Source: Bacteroidales bacterium
GTDB taxonomy: Bacteria > Bacteroidota > Bacteroidia > Bacteroidales > UBA932
DNA length: 64,000 nucleotides
Reading direction: 5' to 3'
Assembly: GCA_017398125.1 (NCBI GenBank)
Contig: JAFQHE010000047.1
Coordinates: forward strand, 1-64,000
Shown: in pieces, positions 51,903-62,035 of the stretch
Position numbering within the stretch: position 1 is the stretch's first letter
Layout of the letters: each line of letters starts with the position of its first letter
Notes under the pieces: model-generated
Told to the model about the DNA's origin: nothing
Databases searched by the model: none
Seen by the model: only the letters and a program-made list of their open reading frames with translations
Position numbers and translations under genes: made by a program

Positions 51903-53126
51903 ATGAAATTGTTGAGCAGAATAATATTTTCGATTGCAGTCTTTCTCCACATTGGTTGCTCCAATGTGGAGACTCGTTATGAAGTGATAGACTTGGCAGG
52001 GGCTGTTCATAATGTCGAACCTTGTAAATTAAGCACATATGCCTCAAATATAGATTATCTTCCAATAGGGTTGGAAGATAGTGTTTTGCTTGGTGATATT
52101 TATTATCATAAATTTTTGGTAGATGAAGAGTATATTTTTATAGTTGCTCCCAAAATGAAATGTATTTATATGTTTGGCAGGGATGGCAAATTGATCAGGA
52201 GTATTGGACAAAGGGGACGTGCTTATGGCGAGTATACTGCAACCAGAAGTATGATGTCAGACAGTGGATCGGATTTGCTGATGGTTGAGGGTGGAAACAA
52301 GACTGTATTTTATTCAACAACAGACGGTTCCTGTAAGGGAGAATATAATTTTGATGAGTTGTTTGATAAATCAAAAGATCAACTGATGGTTGCCAGGGAT
52401 GGCCGCAGCCAGATTCTTTCCAATGTCACCATTGCAAAAATAGTGATGAAAGATAAGAAATTTTATCTTGCTACAGGAGACCAGTCAACTCTTGATCAGG
52501 CTCTGATAATCGTAGGAGAGAATGGTGCGATTGAGTCAAGAGTGGAAATAAGGAAAACAGAAGTGAGAAACTTTTTCAACAATGTTCTCACCGCTTCAAT
52601 TTATGAATATGACAACAAAATTAATCTTATTCATGGATTGCAGGATACAATATATCAACTTGAAGGGGAGAGACTGATCCCAAGAATAGCCATTAATTAT
52701 GGAAATTATCAGACATTGTCGACCCAAAAAAGCAGGAGGAGATCCAATAACTCAATGCAGGTTGCTGTGGGGTATCAATTTATTGAGTCTGCGGCAATGA
52801 TTGCAGGTACGGTTTTTCTTCCTTCATCTGCTGTTGTGTACAGTAATGGAAGCCAATATTCCAATTTCGTATATGATAAGGCAAGTCGCAAGAGTGTTAT
52901 TGTTGATTATCAGGAAGAGTTTGATATGGCAGGCTTTATAAATGATATTGATGGTGGAATGCCATTTTGGCCCCAGCAGTTGAGGGGAAACAAGATGTTC
53001 AGTTTTGTGGACGCCGGCACATTTATAGAGATGAGTAAAAAATGCAATTCTCCGAAGATGAAAGAGGTTGCCCGGAAACTTACTGAAGAGAGCAACCCTG
53101 TTCTTGTTGAAGTTACGTTAAAATAG
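51903..53126 (+). CDS. six-bladed beta-propeller lipoprotein
   Basis: 407 residues from the ATG at 51903; an in-frame GTG 18 nt upstream is less likely because the ATG directly begins the signal peptide. The lipobox is LHIGC (Cys18). Family landmarks are LSTYASNIDYLPIG, RGRAYGEYTATRSM in an early blade, NDIDGGMPFWPQ, SFVDAGTFIEMSKKCNSPK and the terminal EVARKLTEESNPVLVEVTLK. It is the only plus-strand copy in the window. Function is unknown. Confidence 0.88.
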   Translation: MKLLSRIIFSIAVFLHIGCSNVETRYEVIDLAGAVHNVEPCKLSTYASNIDYLPIGLEDSVLLGDIYYHKFLVDEEYIFIVAPKMKCIYMFGRDGKLIRSIGQRGRAYGEYTATRSMMSDSGSDLLMVEGGNKTVFYSTTDGSCKGEYNFDELFDKSKDQLMVARDGRSQILSNVTIAKIVMKDKKFYLATGDQSTLDQALIIVGENGAIESRVEIRKTEVRNFFNNVLTASIYEYDNKINLIHGLQDTIYQLEGERLIPRIAINYGNYQTLSTQKSRRRSNNSMQVAVGYQFIESAAMIAGTVFLPSSAVVYSNGSQYSNFVYDKASRKSVIVDYQEEFDMAGFINDIDGGMPFWPQQLRGNKMFSFVDAGTFIEMSKKCNSPKMKEVARKLTEESNPVLVEVTLK

Positions 53127-53162
53127 TGTGAATGCCTATATAGTTAATTGCCTTTTATTTTG

Positions 53163-53170
53163 TACTTTTG
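53163..53170 (+). promoter_or_regulatory. -7 element of the HerA-like gene
   Basis: TACTTTTG, 24 nt before the ATG at 53195; no good -33 element. Confidence 0.45.
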
Positions 53171-53194
53171 CCTTAGTCATTTAAAAAGCAGAGT

Positions 53195-54748
53195 ATGTAT
53201 AGAGATTCCCTACTTTATGTGGCCCATTCGGCCTCAGGTCCTATAAATATAATTGGAAAGATGGCCAACCGCCACGGCCTTATTGCCGGTGCTACCGGAA
53301 CAGGAAAGACAGTTACCCTACAGGTTCTTGCAGAGACTTTTTCACAGGCCGGTGTGCCCTGTTTTATGGCCGACATGAAGGGCGATTTGTCGGGAATATC
53401 ACAAGTGGGAAAATTGAGCGGCTTTATAGAGAAGAGATGCGTTGAGTTTGGTATGGAGGCCGCATCCCTTAAATTTGAGGGATGTCCTGTCCGTTTTTAT
53501 GATGTGTATGGAGAGCAGGGACACCCTATGCGTACAACTGTTGAGAGTATGGGGCCGATGCTTCTTGCACGTCTTCTTGATTTGAATGATACCCAGACAG
53601 GTGTGCTTACCCTTACTTTCAAAATTGCGGAGGATGAGCAACTTCACCTTATTGACATGAAGGATTTGCGTCTTATGCTCGATTATGTTGCAAAGAATGC
53701 CCAGAAATATGCAACAACATACGGCGCAGTATCGGTTGCCTCAATAGGGGCCATACAGCGTTCACTGCTGGCACTTGAGGAGCAGGGGGGCGACAAATTT
53801 TTTGGTGAGCCGGCATTTGACATTTATGATCTGCTCCAGACCGAAGGGGGGCGCGGAGTGATGAATATCCTTGCTGCCGACAAACTCATGCTGCAGCCTA
53901 AACTCTACTCTACATTTCTGATGTGGCTCCTTGCTACAATCTATGAGAAGATGCCTGAAATAGGTGATATGGAACTCCCGAAAATGGTCTTCTTCTTTGA
54001 TGAGGCCCACATGCTGTTCAAGGATACATCAAAAGCCCTTACCGACAAAATAGAGCAGATTGTAAGACTTATCCGTTCAAAAGGTATAGGTGTATATTTC
54101 ATAACACAATCTCCGTCTGATTTGCCTGAGACAATTTTGGGACAGTGCGGAAACCGCGTACAGCACGCACTGAGGGCCTTTACTCCAAAAGACCAGGCTG
54201 CGGTAAAATCTGCGGCACAGACATTCCGCCCGAATCCAGCATTTTCAACGGAACGGGAGATTCTTGAACTCGGTACCGGCGAGGCACTGGTCTCATTCCT
54301 TGATGAGAAGGGTGCCCCATCTGTTGTGGAAAAGGCAAAAATACTCTTTCCGCTCAGCCAGATAGGAGCCATAACAGGTGACCAGAGGGCTTCGGTCATG
54401 GCATCTTCGCGTGTGGCCGGAAAATATGACACTCCGGTTGACAGGGAGTCAGCATTTGAAAAGATACTCAAGCAGCGTGAGCAGCAGCAGGCAGAAAAGG
54501 CCAAGCAGGAGGAGAGGATTGAGGCAGAAAAGGCCCAACTGGAACGCGAGAAGGAGATGGCCAGGGAGCAGGCAAAACGCGAAAAAGAGGAGCAACGTGC
54601 CAGCAAGGCCAAAAAGGGAATCCTCACCACTATGCTTGGTACAGCCGTGACCTATTTTGCAAAGACTCTGGCAACCCAGATGGCAAAAAAGATAACAGGC
54701 GGTACATCACGCACAACAACCAGAAAAAGAACAACCCGAAAGAGATAA
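53195..54748 (+). CDS. HerA/YjgR-like (DUF853) P-loop ATPase
   Basis: 517 residues. Walker A is GATGTGKT (32-39) after the N-terminal ANRHGLIAG. MADMKGDLSG follows and Walker B is MVFFFDEAHMLF (about 263-274). ITQSPSDLPETILGQCGNRVQHALRAF is a FtsK/HerA-superfamily sensor region, here given in outline. A Glu/Lys/Arg-rich coiled coil spans about 425-475, and the C-terminus is basic (TTTRKRTTRKR). The DUF853 group is widespread and of unknown role; a DNA-translocation function is possible by fold. Monocistronic, convergent with katA. Confidence 0.9.
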   Translation: MYRDSLLYVAHSASGPINIIGKMANRHGLIAGATGTGKTVTLQVLAETFSQAGVPCFMADMKGDLSGISQVGKLSGFIEKRCVEFGMEAASLKFEGCPVRFYDVYGEQGHPMRTTVESMGPMLLARLLDLNDTQTGVLTLTFKIAEDEQLHLIDMKDLRLMLDYVAKNAQKYATTYGAVSVASIGAIQRSLLALEEQGGDKFFGEPAFDIYDLLQTEGGRGVMNILAADKLMLQPKLYSTFLMWLLATIYEKMPEIGDMELPKMVFFFDEAHMLFKDTSKALTDKIEQIVRLIRSKGIGVYFITQSPSDLPETILGQCGNRVQHALRAFTPKDQAAVKSAAQTFRPNPAFSTEREILELGTGEALVSFLDEKGAPSVVEKAKILFPLSQIGAITGDQRASVMASSRVAGKYDTPVDRESAFEKILKQREQQQAEKAKQEERIEAEKAQLEREKEMAREQAKREKEEQRASKAKKGILTTMLGTAVTYFAKTLATQMAKKITGGTSRTTTRKRTTRKR

Positions 54749-54766
54749 AGTTATTTCTATAAAGGG

Positions 54767-54802
54767 CAAATCCCTGCAGGAATATTCTCCAGTAGGGATT
54801 TG
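54767..54802. terminator. terminator between the HerA-like gene and katA
   Basis: CAAATCCCT (54767-54775) and AGGGATTTG (54794-54802). The same arms recur after groEL at 60144-60179. Confidence 0.75.
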
Positions 54803-54839
54803 TCGTCTAATGAGCAATCTTTTGGGCGGCCGTTTATCT

Positions 54840-56354
54840 CTATTCGGCGTTACTGAGTGCCTCATCAAGATAGATTCCGAGGGCATTGGCCACACCTTCG
54901 CCATATTTCGGATCAGCCTTGTAGCAGTTGCGTATATGGCGTTGTTTTATGAAGCTGGCTGCGTCACCCATTGCTCTGGCTGTATTTTCAAACAGAAGTT
55001 GTTGCTCCTGCGGTGGCATGAGCCTGAAGAGGGCGCCCGGTTGGCTGTAGTAGTCATCATCATATTCGCGCTCATTGTAGTTGTATACATCTCCACGCCC
55101 CTTTAGAGGAGGCTCTTTCATTGAAGGTGTATCTTTCCACTCACCGTAACTGTTGGGTTCGTAGCCCAAAGTGCTGCCGTAATTGCCGTCGGTACGCATT
55201 GTGCCGTCTCTGTGGTATGAGTGGAACGGACATCGCGGTCTGTTTACCGGAATCTGTTCAAGGTTTACTCCAAGTCGGTAGCGTTGGGCATCGCCGTATG
55301 AGAAGAGGCGGCCCTGGAGCATTTTGTCGGGAGAAAAACCTATGCCGTCAATTATGTTTACGGGGTTGAAGGCAGACTGCTCCACCTCTGCAAAATAGTT
55401 GTCGGGATTACGGTTGAGTTCAAGTATTCCAACGTCCTGTAGCGGAAAATCACCGTGGGGCCATACCTTTGTAAGGTCAAATGGGTTGATATGGTAGTTC
55501 TCGGCCTGCTGCTCGGTCATTGTCTGTATCTGAAAGAGCCACCTTGGAAAATCACCCCTTTCAATGCTCTCATACAGATCTCTTTGATGAGACTCCCTGT
55601 CTTTGGCAATTATCGCCTCAGCCTCCTGGTCTGTGAGGTTCTTGATACCCTGCATTGTGCGAAGATGAAATTTGACCCAGGTGCGTTCATTCTTTGCATT
55701 TATGAAACTGTATGTGTGGCTTCCAAATCCATGCATGTGGCGGTATGAGTAGGGGATACCGCGCGGACTCATTGTAATTGTAATCTGGTGCAGTGCCTCC
55801 GGCAGAAGTGTCCAGAAATCCCAGTTGCTGTTGGCGCTGCGCATATTGGTGCGCGGATCGCGTTTTATTGCATGGTTGAGGTCTGGAAATTTGAGAGGAT
55901 CCCTCAAAAAGAATACAGGTGTATTGTTCCCGACAAGGTCCCAGTTCCCGGTATCGGTGTAGAATTTCATTGCAAAACCTCTTATATCCCGCTCTGCATC
56001 GGCGGCACCCCTCTCTCCCGCAACAGTTGAGAATCTGACAAAGCACTCGGTCTTTTTGCCAATGTGGCTGAAGATGGATGCTCTGGTATATTGGGTAATG
56101 TCATGTGTTACCGTAAATGTGCCGTATGCTCCCGAGCCTTTGGCATGCATTCTTCGCTCCGGAATAACCTCGCGGTCAAAATGGGCAAGTTTCTCAATGA
56201 ACCACGGGTCCTGGAGAACCATAGGGCCCCGCACGCCTGCTGTCTGTACGTTCTGGTTGTCTGCCACAATACGGCCGTTGGCCGATGTCAGTTGTTGCGC
56301 GTTGTGGGTGGTGCCACGGCTGCTGTTGTTGAATGATTTTTTCTCCGTTTCCAT
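54840..56354 (-). CDS. katA: monofunctional haem catalase
   Basis: 504 residues. The distal His70 lies in [32 protein letters not shown] carries the active-site Asn. The proximal Tyr is in [14 protein letters not shown]. It has the small-subunit clade length, with no C-terminal flavodoxin domain and no signal peptide, so it acts in the cytoplasm. It destroys hydrogen peroxide. The gene and its upstream 350 nt look richer in GC than most of the window. It lies beside tRNA-Gln; recent acquisition is possible but not shown. Confidence 0.96.
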   Translation of the reverse strand: METEKKSFNNSSRGTTHNAQQLTSANGRIVADNQNVQTAGVRGPMVLQDPWFIEKLAHFDREVIPERRMHAKGSGAYGTFTVTHDITQYTRASIFSHIGKKTECFVRFSTVAGERGAADAERDIRGFAMKFYTDTGNWDLVGNNTPVFFLRDPLKFPDLNHAIKRDPRTNMRSANSNWDFWTLLPEALHQITITMSPRGIPYSYRHMHGFGSHTYSFINAKNERTWVKFHLRTMQGIKNLTDQEAEAIIAKDRESHQRDLYESIERGDFPRWLFQIQTMTEQQAENYHINPFDLTKVWPHGDFPLQDVGILELNRNPDNYFAEVEQSAFNPVNIIDGIGFSPDKMLQGRLFSYGDAQRYRLGVNLEQIPVNRPRCPFHSYHRDGTMRTDGNYGSTLGYEPNSYGEWKDTPSMKEPPLKGRGDVYNYNEREYDDDYYSQPGALFRLMPPQEQQLLFENTARAMGDAASFIKQRHIRNCYKADPKYGEGVANALGIYLDEALSNAE

Positions 56355-56664
56355 ATTCAGAAGGGTTAAATGGGTAAGGTTTGAATGGGCCCGCCTGGTA
56401 CTCTCCGGAGTTGTACTCGTGGGCCGATGCTTTTTCTATGGAAACGGATAGTGTGGGTGTTTTGTTCGCTGTGCCGTTGAAATTGGTCGAAATTTTTGCC
56501 CTGGAATGAGCGCATATCATTACGTATTGTCACCCTCTTTGAGCGTTTGGCTTGCAGTTTTGGGGCGGGATGGTTGGGGGGCTGATGGCTCCTGAAGTGC
56601 CGGTTTGGGCGGCCATGACTCGGGATGTGTTTTGTCCACATTACCGAAGTGACGTCTGGCGTTG
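56355..56664. other. GC-richer stretch upstream of katA, no gene seen
   Basis: Several overlapping open frames run through it on both strands, as expected for GC-richer DNA, but none has a normal start, a recognisable domain or a typical composition. It presumably holds the katA promoter; no TAnnTTTG element was found, and no OxyR or PerR box could be identified with confidence. Confidence 0.55.
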
Positions 56665-56699
56665 GCAAAAACAAAAAAGCCGATGAAAATATCACCGGC
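56665..56699 (-). terminator. terminator of tRNA-Gln
   Basis: 56679-56686 pairs with 56692-56699 (GCCGATGA with TCACCGGC, one G-T pair). On the minus strand it is followed by a run of T residues. Confidence 0.7.
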
Positions 56700-56707
56700 C
56701 TTTTGAG

Positions 56708-56778
56708 TTGAGATACCAGGATTCGAACCTAGACAGACAGAACCAAAATCTGTAGTGCTACCATTACACCATATCTCA
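56708..56778 (-). tRNA. tRNA-Gln (anticodon TTG)
   Basis: 71 nt, no encoded CCA. The acceptor stem TGAGATA pairs with TATCTCA; the T-arm contains GGTTCGAATCC. The anticodon stem ACAGA/TCTGT closes the loop TTTTGGT, giving anticodon TTG (UUG), which reads CAA and, by wobble, CAG. Transcription is leftwards, from the promoter at 56790-56820 to the terminator at 56665-56699. Confidence 0.96.
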
Positions 56779-56789
56779 ATTTGAGAGCG

Positions 56790-56820
56790 CAAAGGTATTA
56801 ACTTTTTTTAAATATCCAAA
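56790..56820 (-). promoter_or_regulatory. promoter of tRNA-Gln
   Basis: Minus-strand TTTG (56817-56820), 19 nt, TACCTTTG (56790-56797). The predicted start is a few nt before the tRNA 5' end. Confidence 0.65.
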
Positions 56821-56839
56821 GGTTTTGGCTAAAAAATTG

Positions 56840-56847
56840 TAACTTTG
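56840..56847 (+). promoter_or_regulatory. -7 element of tadA
   Basis: TAACTTTG, about 89 nt upstream of the ATG at 56936; no clear -33 element. Confidence 0.4.
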
Positions 56848-56935
56848 TGTCATACTCAATATATTGCATGGATGTTGGCATTTTGTTCAGAGTCAGGCAG
56901 TATGGAGAGACATTCTGCATTTGGTAGGAATTTCT

Positions 56936-57370
56936 ATGGAACAGGAAGAGAAATATATGCTTGAAGCGTTGCGTGAGGCTCAGTTGGCTTGGGAGGAAGA
57001 TGAGGTGCCAATTGGAGCTGTGGTTGTCTGCAATGGAAAAATCATAGCACGGGCACATAACCTTACTGAGACATTGAATGATCCCACAGCCCATGCCGAG
57101 ATGCAGGCAATAACTGCAGCAACAGCATATCTTGGAGGTAAATATCTGACGGAGTGTGAGATATATGTTACTGTGGAGCCATGCCCAATGTGCGCTGCAG
57201 CCCTATCTTGGGCTCAAGTTAAGAGAGTAATTTATGGTGCTCCCGACAGCAAACGGGGCTTCTCCCTCTTCTCTCCATCGCTTCTGCATCCTAAGACAGA
57301 GGTTCTGAGCGGAATACTTAAGGAGCAATGTGGCAGTATGGTTACAGAGTTTTTCAGGAGCAAAAGGTAG
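56936..57370 (+). CDS. tadA: tRNA-specific adenosine deaminase
   Basis: 144 residues from the ATG at 56936, where the conserved part begins. The zinc and catalytic motifs are HAEMQA (His53, Glu55) and PCPMCAAAL (Cys83, Cys86). It converts A34 to inosine in tRNA-Arg(ACG), which is essential in most bacteria. A YqaA-type gene follows on the same strand 62 nt downstream. Confidence 0.94.
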   Translation: MEQEEKYMLEALREAQLAWEEDEVPIGAVVVCNGKIIARAHNLTETLNDPTAHAEMQAITAATAYLGGKYLTECEIYVTVEPCPMCAAALSWAQVKRVIYGAPDSKRGFSLFSPSLLHPKTEVLSGILKEQCGSMVTEFFRSKR

Positions 57371-57432
57371 GATTTCAGGATTGGGTGACTGGTTGTAAGT
57401 GGCAGAAGGATACCGGAAGTAAAGAGTTTATT

Positions 57433-57906
57433 ATGGAGTATTTACAGGAGTTAGGATATATTGGGTTGTTCATAGGATCTTTTTTGGCAGCTACAGTAAT
57501 ACCATTCAGTGCGGAGATACTTTTGATTGGTATGCTGGTGGCAGGTGGTGATCCGTTGATAACATTTCTTACAGCGACCTCGGGCAACAGTCTTGGCAGT
57601 CTGACATCGTATGGTATGGGCTATCTTGGCAGATGGGAGTGGATTGAGAAGTGGTTCCACGTCTCCCGTGAAAAATTGGAGCGGCAGAAGTCAAGGATTG
57701 ACCGGTATGGGCCTCTGCTGGCAATGCTCTGCTGGCTGCCCTTTATTGGTGATGTTTTTGCCATAGGACTTGGCTTCTACAAGTTGAATTTTTTCAAGTG
57801 CTTTACATTCATTGTGTTGGGTAAGGCTCTGAGGTTTGGAGTCTGGGTCGTGCTCTATGTCCTGTATGGCCAGTCGTTCATTGATTTCATCATGCAATAT
57901 ATCTGA
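57433..57906 (+). CDS. YqaA/DedA-type small membrane protein
   Basis: 157 residues from the ATG at 57433; the longer frame overlapping tadA has a non-conserved polar N-terminus and is rejected. It has hydrophobic segments at about 8-28, 38-60, 90-115 and 120-150. Family motifs are FIGSFLAATVIPFSAEILL, then TSGNSLGSLTSYGMGYLGR and LLAMLCWLPFIGDVFAIGLGF in outline. VTT-domain proteins of this type sit in the inner membrane and may act on lipids. The exact role is unknown. Confidence 0.85.
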   Translation: MEYLQELGYIGLFIGSFLAATVIPFSAEILLIGMLVAGGDPLITFLTATSGNSLGSLTSYGMGYLGRWEWIEKWFHVSREKLERQKSRIDRYGPLLAMLCWLPFIGDVFAIGLGFYKLNFFKCFTFIVLGKALRFGVWVVLYVLYGQSFIDFIMQYI

Positions 57907-57965
57907 AAGGGCCTGGGATATGGCAAAATGTGTCAATTTGTCAGAGGTCGGACAATAATTCCATT

Positions 57966-57980
57966 TGGCACTGCTTTTGC
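57966..57980 (+). promoter_or_regulatory. candidate sigma-54 promoter of groES-groEL
   Basis: TGGCAC-TGCTT-TTGC matches the -24/-12 consensus TGGCAC-N5-TTGC exactly. The predicted leader is about 120 nt. No CIRCE (HrcA) repeat and no good TAnnTTTG element were found in the 208 nt upstream of groES. Confidence 0.5.
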
Positions 57981-58114
57981 CAAAGTATTACCGTTGTCCG
58001 ATAGGGAGGACTGATGTTATCCCCGGTAACAGAGTGGCGGAAGGTGTGCATTGTAAAGCATGCGTTGTGCCGGAGACGAAAAGAGATAATAATTAATAAA
58101 TAAAAACTGAAGTT

Positions 58115-58387
58115 ATGACTATTAAACCATTAGCAGACAGAGTGCTTATTGAGCCAAAGGCGGCTGAAACCAAGACAGCAAGCGGATTGTTCATTCCGGA
58201 TAATGCAAAGGAGAAACCACAAGAGGGTAAAGTATTGGCAGTAGGTCCAGGCAAAAAGGATGAGCCAATGGAGGTTAAAGTAGGTGATATTGTCCTTTAT
58301 GGCAAATATGCCGGCACAGAGATCAATTCTGAGGGCAATTCATATATGATTATGCGCCAGTCAGATATTTTGGCGGTTATCGGCTAA
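58115..58387 (+). CDS. groES: co-chaperonin GroES
   Basis: 90 residues, the usual size. The N-terminal [12 protein letters not shown], the mobile loop region with [12 protein letters not shown], and the C-terminal [14 protein letters not shown] are characteristic. It caps the GroEL cage. groEL follows 33 nt downstream. Confidence 0.97.
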   Translation: MTIKPLADRVLIEPKAAETKTASGLFIPDNAKEKPQEGKVLAVGPGKKDEPMEVKVGDIVLYGKYAGTEINSEGNSYMIMRQSDILAVIG

Positions 58388-58396
58388 ATAAGGTAA

Positions 58397-60058
<1,662 letters not shown>

Positions 60059-60061
60059 TAG

Positions 60062-60111
60062 CACCCCTCGCTCTCGACAGGCGTGGACCTGTCCGCAGGA
60101 GAGAAAGGGTG
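60062..60111 (+). other. three-tier stem-loop in the groEL 3' region
   Basis: CACCC/GGGTG, CTCTC/GAGAG and GACAGG/CCTGTC (60076-60081 with 60088-60093) nest into one long hairpin directly after the groEL stop. It has no T-tract, so it may be an mRNA 3' structure or a small RNA rather than a terminator. Confidence 0.4.
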
Positions 60112-60143
60112 AGGTTGACTCCCAAACACATCTCCATAAATGA

Positions 60144-60179
60144 CAAATCCCTATCAGAATGGTTTCTGGTAGGGATTTG
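60144..60179 (+). terminator. terminator of groEL
   Basis: CAAATCCCT / AGGGATTTG arms (60144-60152, 60171-60179), identical to those at 54767-54802. Confidence 0.65.
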
Positions 60180-60234
60180 CTGTTTGATGCGGTTGCAGCT
60201 TAAGTTAGATGGCATCTTCCATAGTATAAAAACA

Positions 60235-60268
60235 AGAGGCTGGCCTTACCGGCCAACCTCTCTGTTTT
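60235..60268. terminator. bidirectional terminator between groEL and the phosphopantetheinyl transferase gene
   Basis: AGAGG-C-TGGCC / GGCCA-A-CCTCT with a 5-nt loop; T-rich tails occur on both strands. Confidence 0.75.
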
Positions 60269-60290
60269 ATATATGATTTGTGGGTCTAGT

Positions 60291-60926
60291 CTAACCTACA
60301 AGCCAGACCAATACGTGGTTTTCAAAAACCTCATACTCAAGCTCAAACTCCTCCTCCTCTCCATCTTTATCAATGAATGTGGCATCAATTTCACCCTCAT
60401 CTTTCGGATTGAACTTGTCGACTTCCATCTGTTTTGCAAAATCCACTCCGTGCTGGCTCATCCTTTTGTAAATGGCCTCCTTTGCACACCAGTAGATGGC
60501 AAGTTGAAGGTTGCGGTGCTTGTCTGAAAGATCCTCTCTCTCATCCTCTGAAAGGGCCTTTTTTTCAACAGCTGAAAAGTCTCTCTCAAGGCACTCGACA
60601 TCTATACCTACATCCTCTGTAGGATGCGTGATAATGGCTACAAATCTGTTTGTGTGTGTAATGCTTATGTGGATTGAATTGTTCTGTATGAACGGGCTGC
60701 CATTGTCGTGGTGGCCCAAATATACTTTCTCTTCAAAAACTGTGTTGAGAAGAGCCCTTACTGCAAGCTTCTCCTTTCTGCGGGCTTCGCTTCTGGTAAG
60801 ATAAAGCTCCTCAAGTTCATCATTTGGAATAGAAACCAACTTCAACAGGTCATCCTCGCTTTCCGTGACCTCCCAGACAGAAATTTCTGCGCCATTGCGC
60901 AACTTCCTTCTAAAATAGAGTCCCAT
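60291..60926 (-). CDS. 4'-phosphopantetheinyl transferase
   Basis: 211 residues. The magnesium and CoA site is GIDVE (107-111) and the second signature is WCAKEAIYK (146-154). The N-terminal half has SITHTNRFVAII, typical of Sfp/EntD-type enzymes. It transfers the phosphopantetheine arm from CoA to acyl or peptidyl carrier proteins. It lies directly after gldE, with 1 nt between the gldE stop and its ATG, the usual Bacteroidota arrangement. Confidence 0.93.
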   Translation of the reverse strand: MGLYFRRKLRNGAEISVWEVTESEDDLLKLVSIPNDELEELYLTRSEARRKEKLAVRALLNTVFEEKVYLGHHDNGSPFIQNNSIHISITHTNRFVAIITHPTEDVGIDVECLERDFSAVEKKALSEDEREDLSDKHRNLQLAIYWCAKEAIYKRMSQHGVDFAKQMEVDKFNPKDEGEIDATFIDKDGEEEEFELEYEVFENHVLVWLVG

Positions 60927-60927
60927 T

Positions 60928-61998
60928 TTATTGTAATTTATTATTTGTCAAGTTATTATAATTAGTTATCAATTTTGATTCATTAAGGTCTTCTACATCT
61001 CCTTCATCAAGAATCTCGCCAAAAATCTCTTCAAGAATATCTTCAAGGGTAACGATGCCGTCTGTTCCGCCATATTCATCAACCACCACAGCCAAATGCA
61101 TCTTCTTGTTGCGGAACTCTTCAAGCAGGTCGTTTATCTTTTTGCTTTCTGGAACGAAATATGCCTCCCTTATATGTTTTTTCCAGTTGTACGAGGAGCT
61201 GTCGAGAAGGAAAGGCAAAACATCCTTTATATATAGAAAGCCCTTTATATCGTCCAGATCCTCTTTATAAACAGGCAGGCGGGAGTAGCCGCACTCGGTG
61301 GCAATCTTTATTACCTCCTCATTTGTCATTTCAATGTCTATTGCCACAACATCAACGCGTGGTCTCATAATTTTACACACGTCGGTTGTTGGCAGCTTTA
61401 CAATGCCTTTAAGAATCTTCTTCTCCTCGCTTGCCGACGGAGTTGCAATATCAACAGCCTGCTCAAGATCTGTGAGTGTTACATCGGTTTTTCCATGGAT
61501 ATTGGAGAACCTGTTTGTAAACTTGCTCATTAGCCAGTAGAAAGGCTTGGTAATTGGAGAGACAAATATGAGCGGCCTGCTCATGAATTTTGCAAATTTT
61601 ACGGGCCTATGAGTAGCTATGATCTTTGGTATTATTTCGCCAAACAATACAAGAATGAATGTTACAATAATTGAATTGACTACAAATTCCATGACAGGAT
61701 TTGAGTCAAGGAATGGAAATATATGGCCAATGATTATTGACGAAATGAGAACAATAAGTATGTTCACACAGTTGTTTATCTGCAGGATTGTAGCCAGAAG
61801 ATGATCAGGATTGCCAAGAAGACGCAGAATAAAAGAACTGCGTTTGTCCTGCTCACCCTTCAGTTTATCCAACTGTTTTGGTGATAACGAAAAGAAAGAG
61901 GTCTCACTCCCGGAGATGAGAGCAGAACAACCCAAAAGGAGGATCAGACTGATCCCCAAACAGACAATCTCTATTGTAAAGCTACTGGGAGGTTCCAA
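60928..61998 (-). CDS. gldE: GldE-like CNNM/CBS membrane protein, lacking the CorC_HlyC domain
   Basis: 356 residues, starting at a TTG, supported by the -7 element at 62027-62034. The CNNM domain (about 10-180) contains SGSETSFFSLSPKQLDKL. A CBS pair follows (MRPRVDVVAIDIEM, VVDEYGGTDGIVTLEDILEEIFGEI). The protein stops about 15 residues after the second CBS motif, whereas its paralogue at 14-15.5 kb continues for another 80 residues as CorC_HlyC. The next gene begins at once, so the domain is truly absent. GldE is named from gliding motility in Flavobacteria but is found in non-gliding Bacteroidota too. Confidence 0.88.
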   Translation of the reverse strand: MEPPSSFTIEIVCLGISLILLLGCSALISGSETSFFSLSPKQLDKLKGEQDKRSSFILRLLGNPDHLLATILQINNCVNILIVLISSIIIGHIFPFLDSNPVMEFVVNSIIVTFILVLFGEIIPKIIATHRPVKFAKFMSRPLIFVSPITKPFYWLMSKFTNRFSNIHGKTDVTLTDLEQAVDIATPSASEEKKILKGIVKLPTTDVCKIMRPRVDVVAIDIEMTNEEVIKIATECGYSRLPVYKEDLDDIKGFLYIKDVLPFLLDSSSYNWKKHIREAYFVPESKKINDLLEEFRNKKMHLAVVVDEYGGTDGIVTLEDILEEIFGEILDEGDVEDLNESKLITNYNNLTNNKLQ

Positions 61999-62026
61999 AA
62001 TATAACAGTTACTTGGTTTACGGGTG

Positions 62027-62034
62027 CAAAGATA
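62027..62034 (-). promoter_or_regulatory. -7 element of gldE
   Basis: Minus-strand TATCTTTG; the predicted start near 62021 leaves about 22 nt before the TTG start codon. Confidence 0.45.
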
Positions 62035-62035
62035 A

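Noticed and set aside
56366..56695. 109-codon minus-strand frame upstream of katA
   Set aside because: It starts at a GTG inside the tRNA-Gln terminator hairpin; composition is not coding-like and no domain is seen.
56520..56792. 90-codon minus-strand frame
   Set aside because: It runs through the tRNA-Gln gene; a typical tRNA shadow.
57650..57666. GGTTCCACGTC in the YqaA-like gene as a third parS site
   Set aside because: Only the left half matches the palindrome; the right half does not.
60928..60960. Frameshift as the cause of the short GldE-like protein
   Set aside because: The downstream DNA is fully used by the phosphopantetheinyl transferase gene in another frame, and no CorC_HlyC-like translation is found in any frame.
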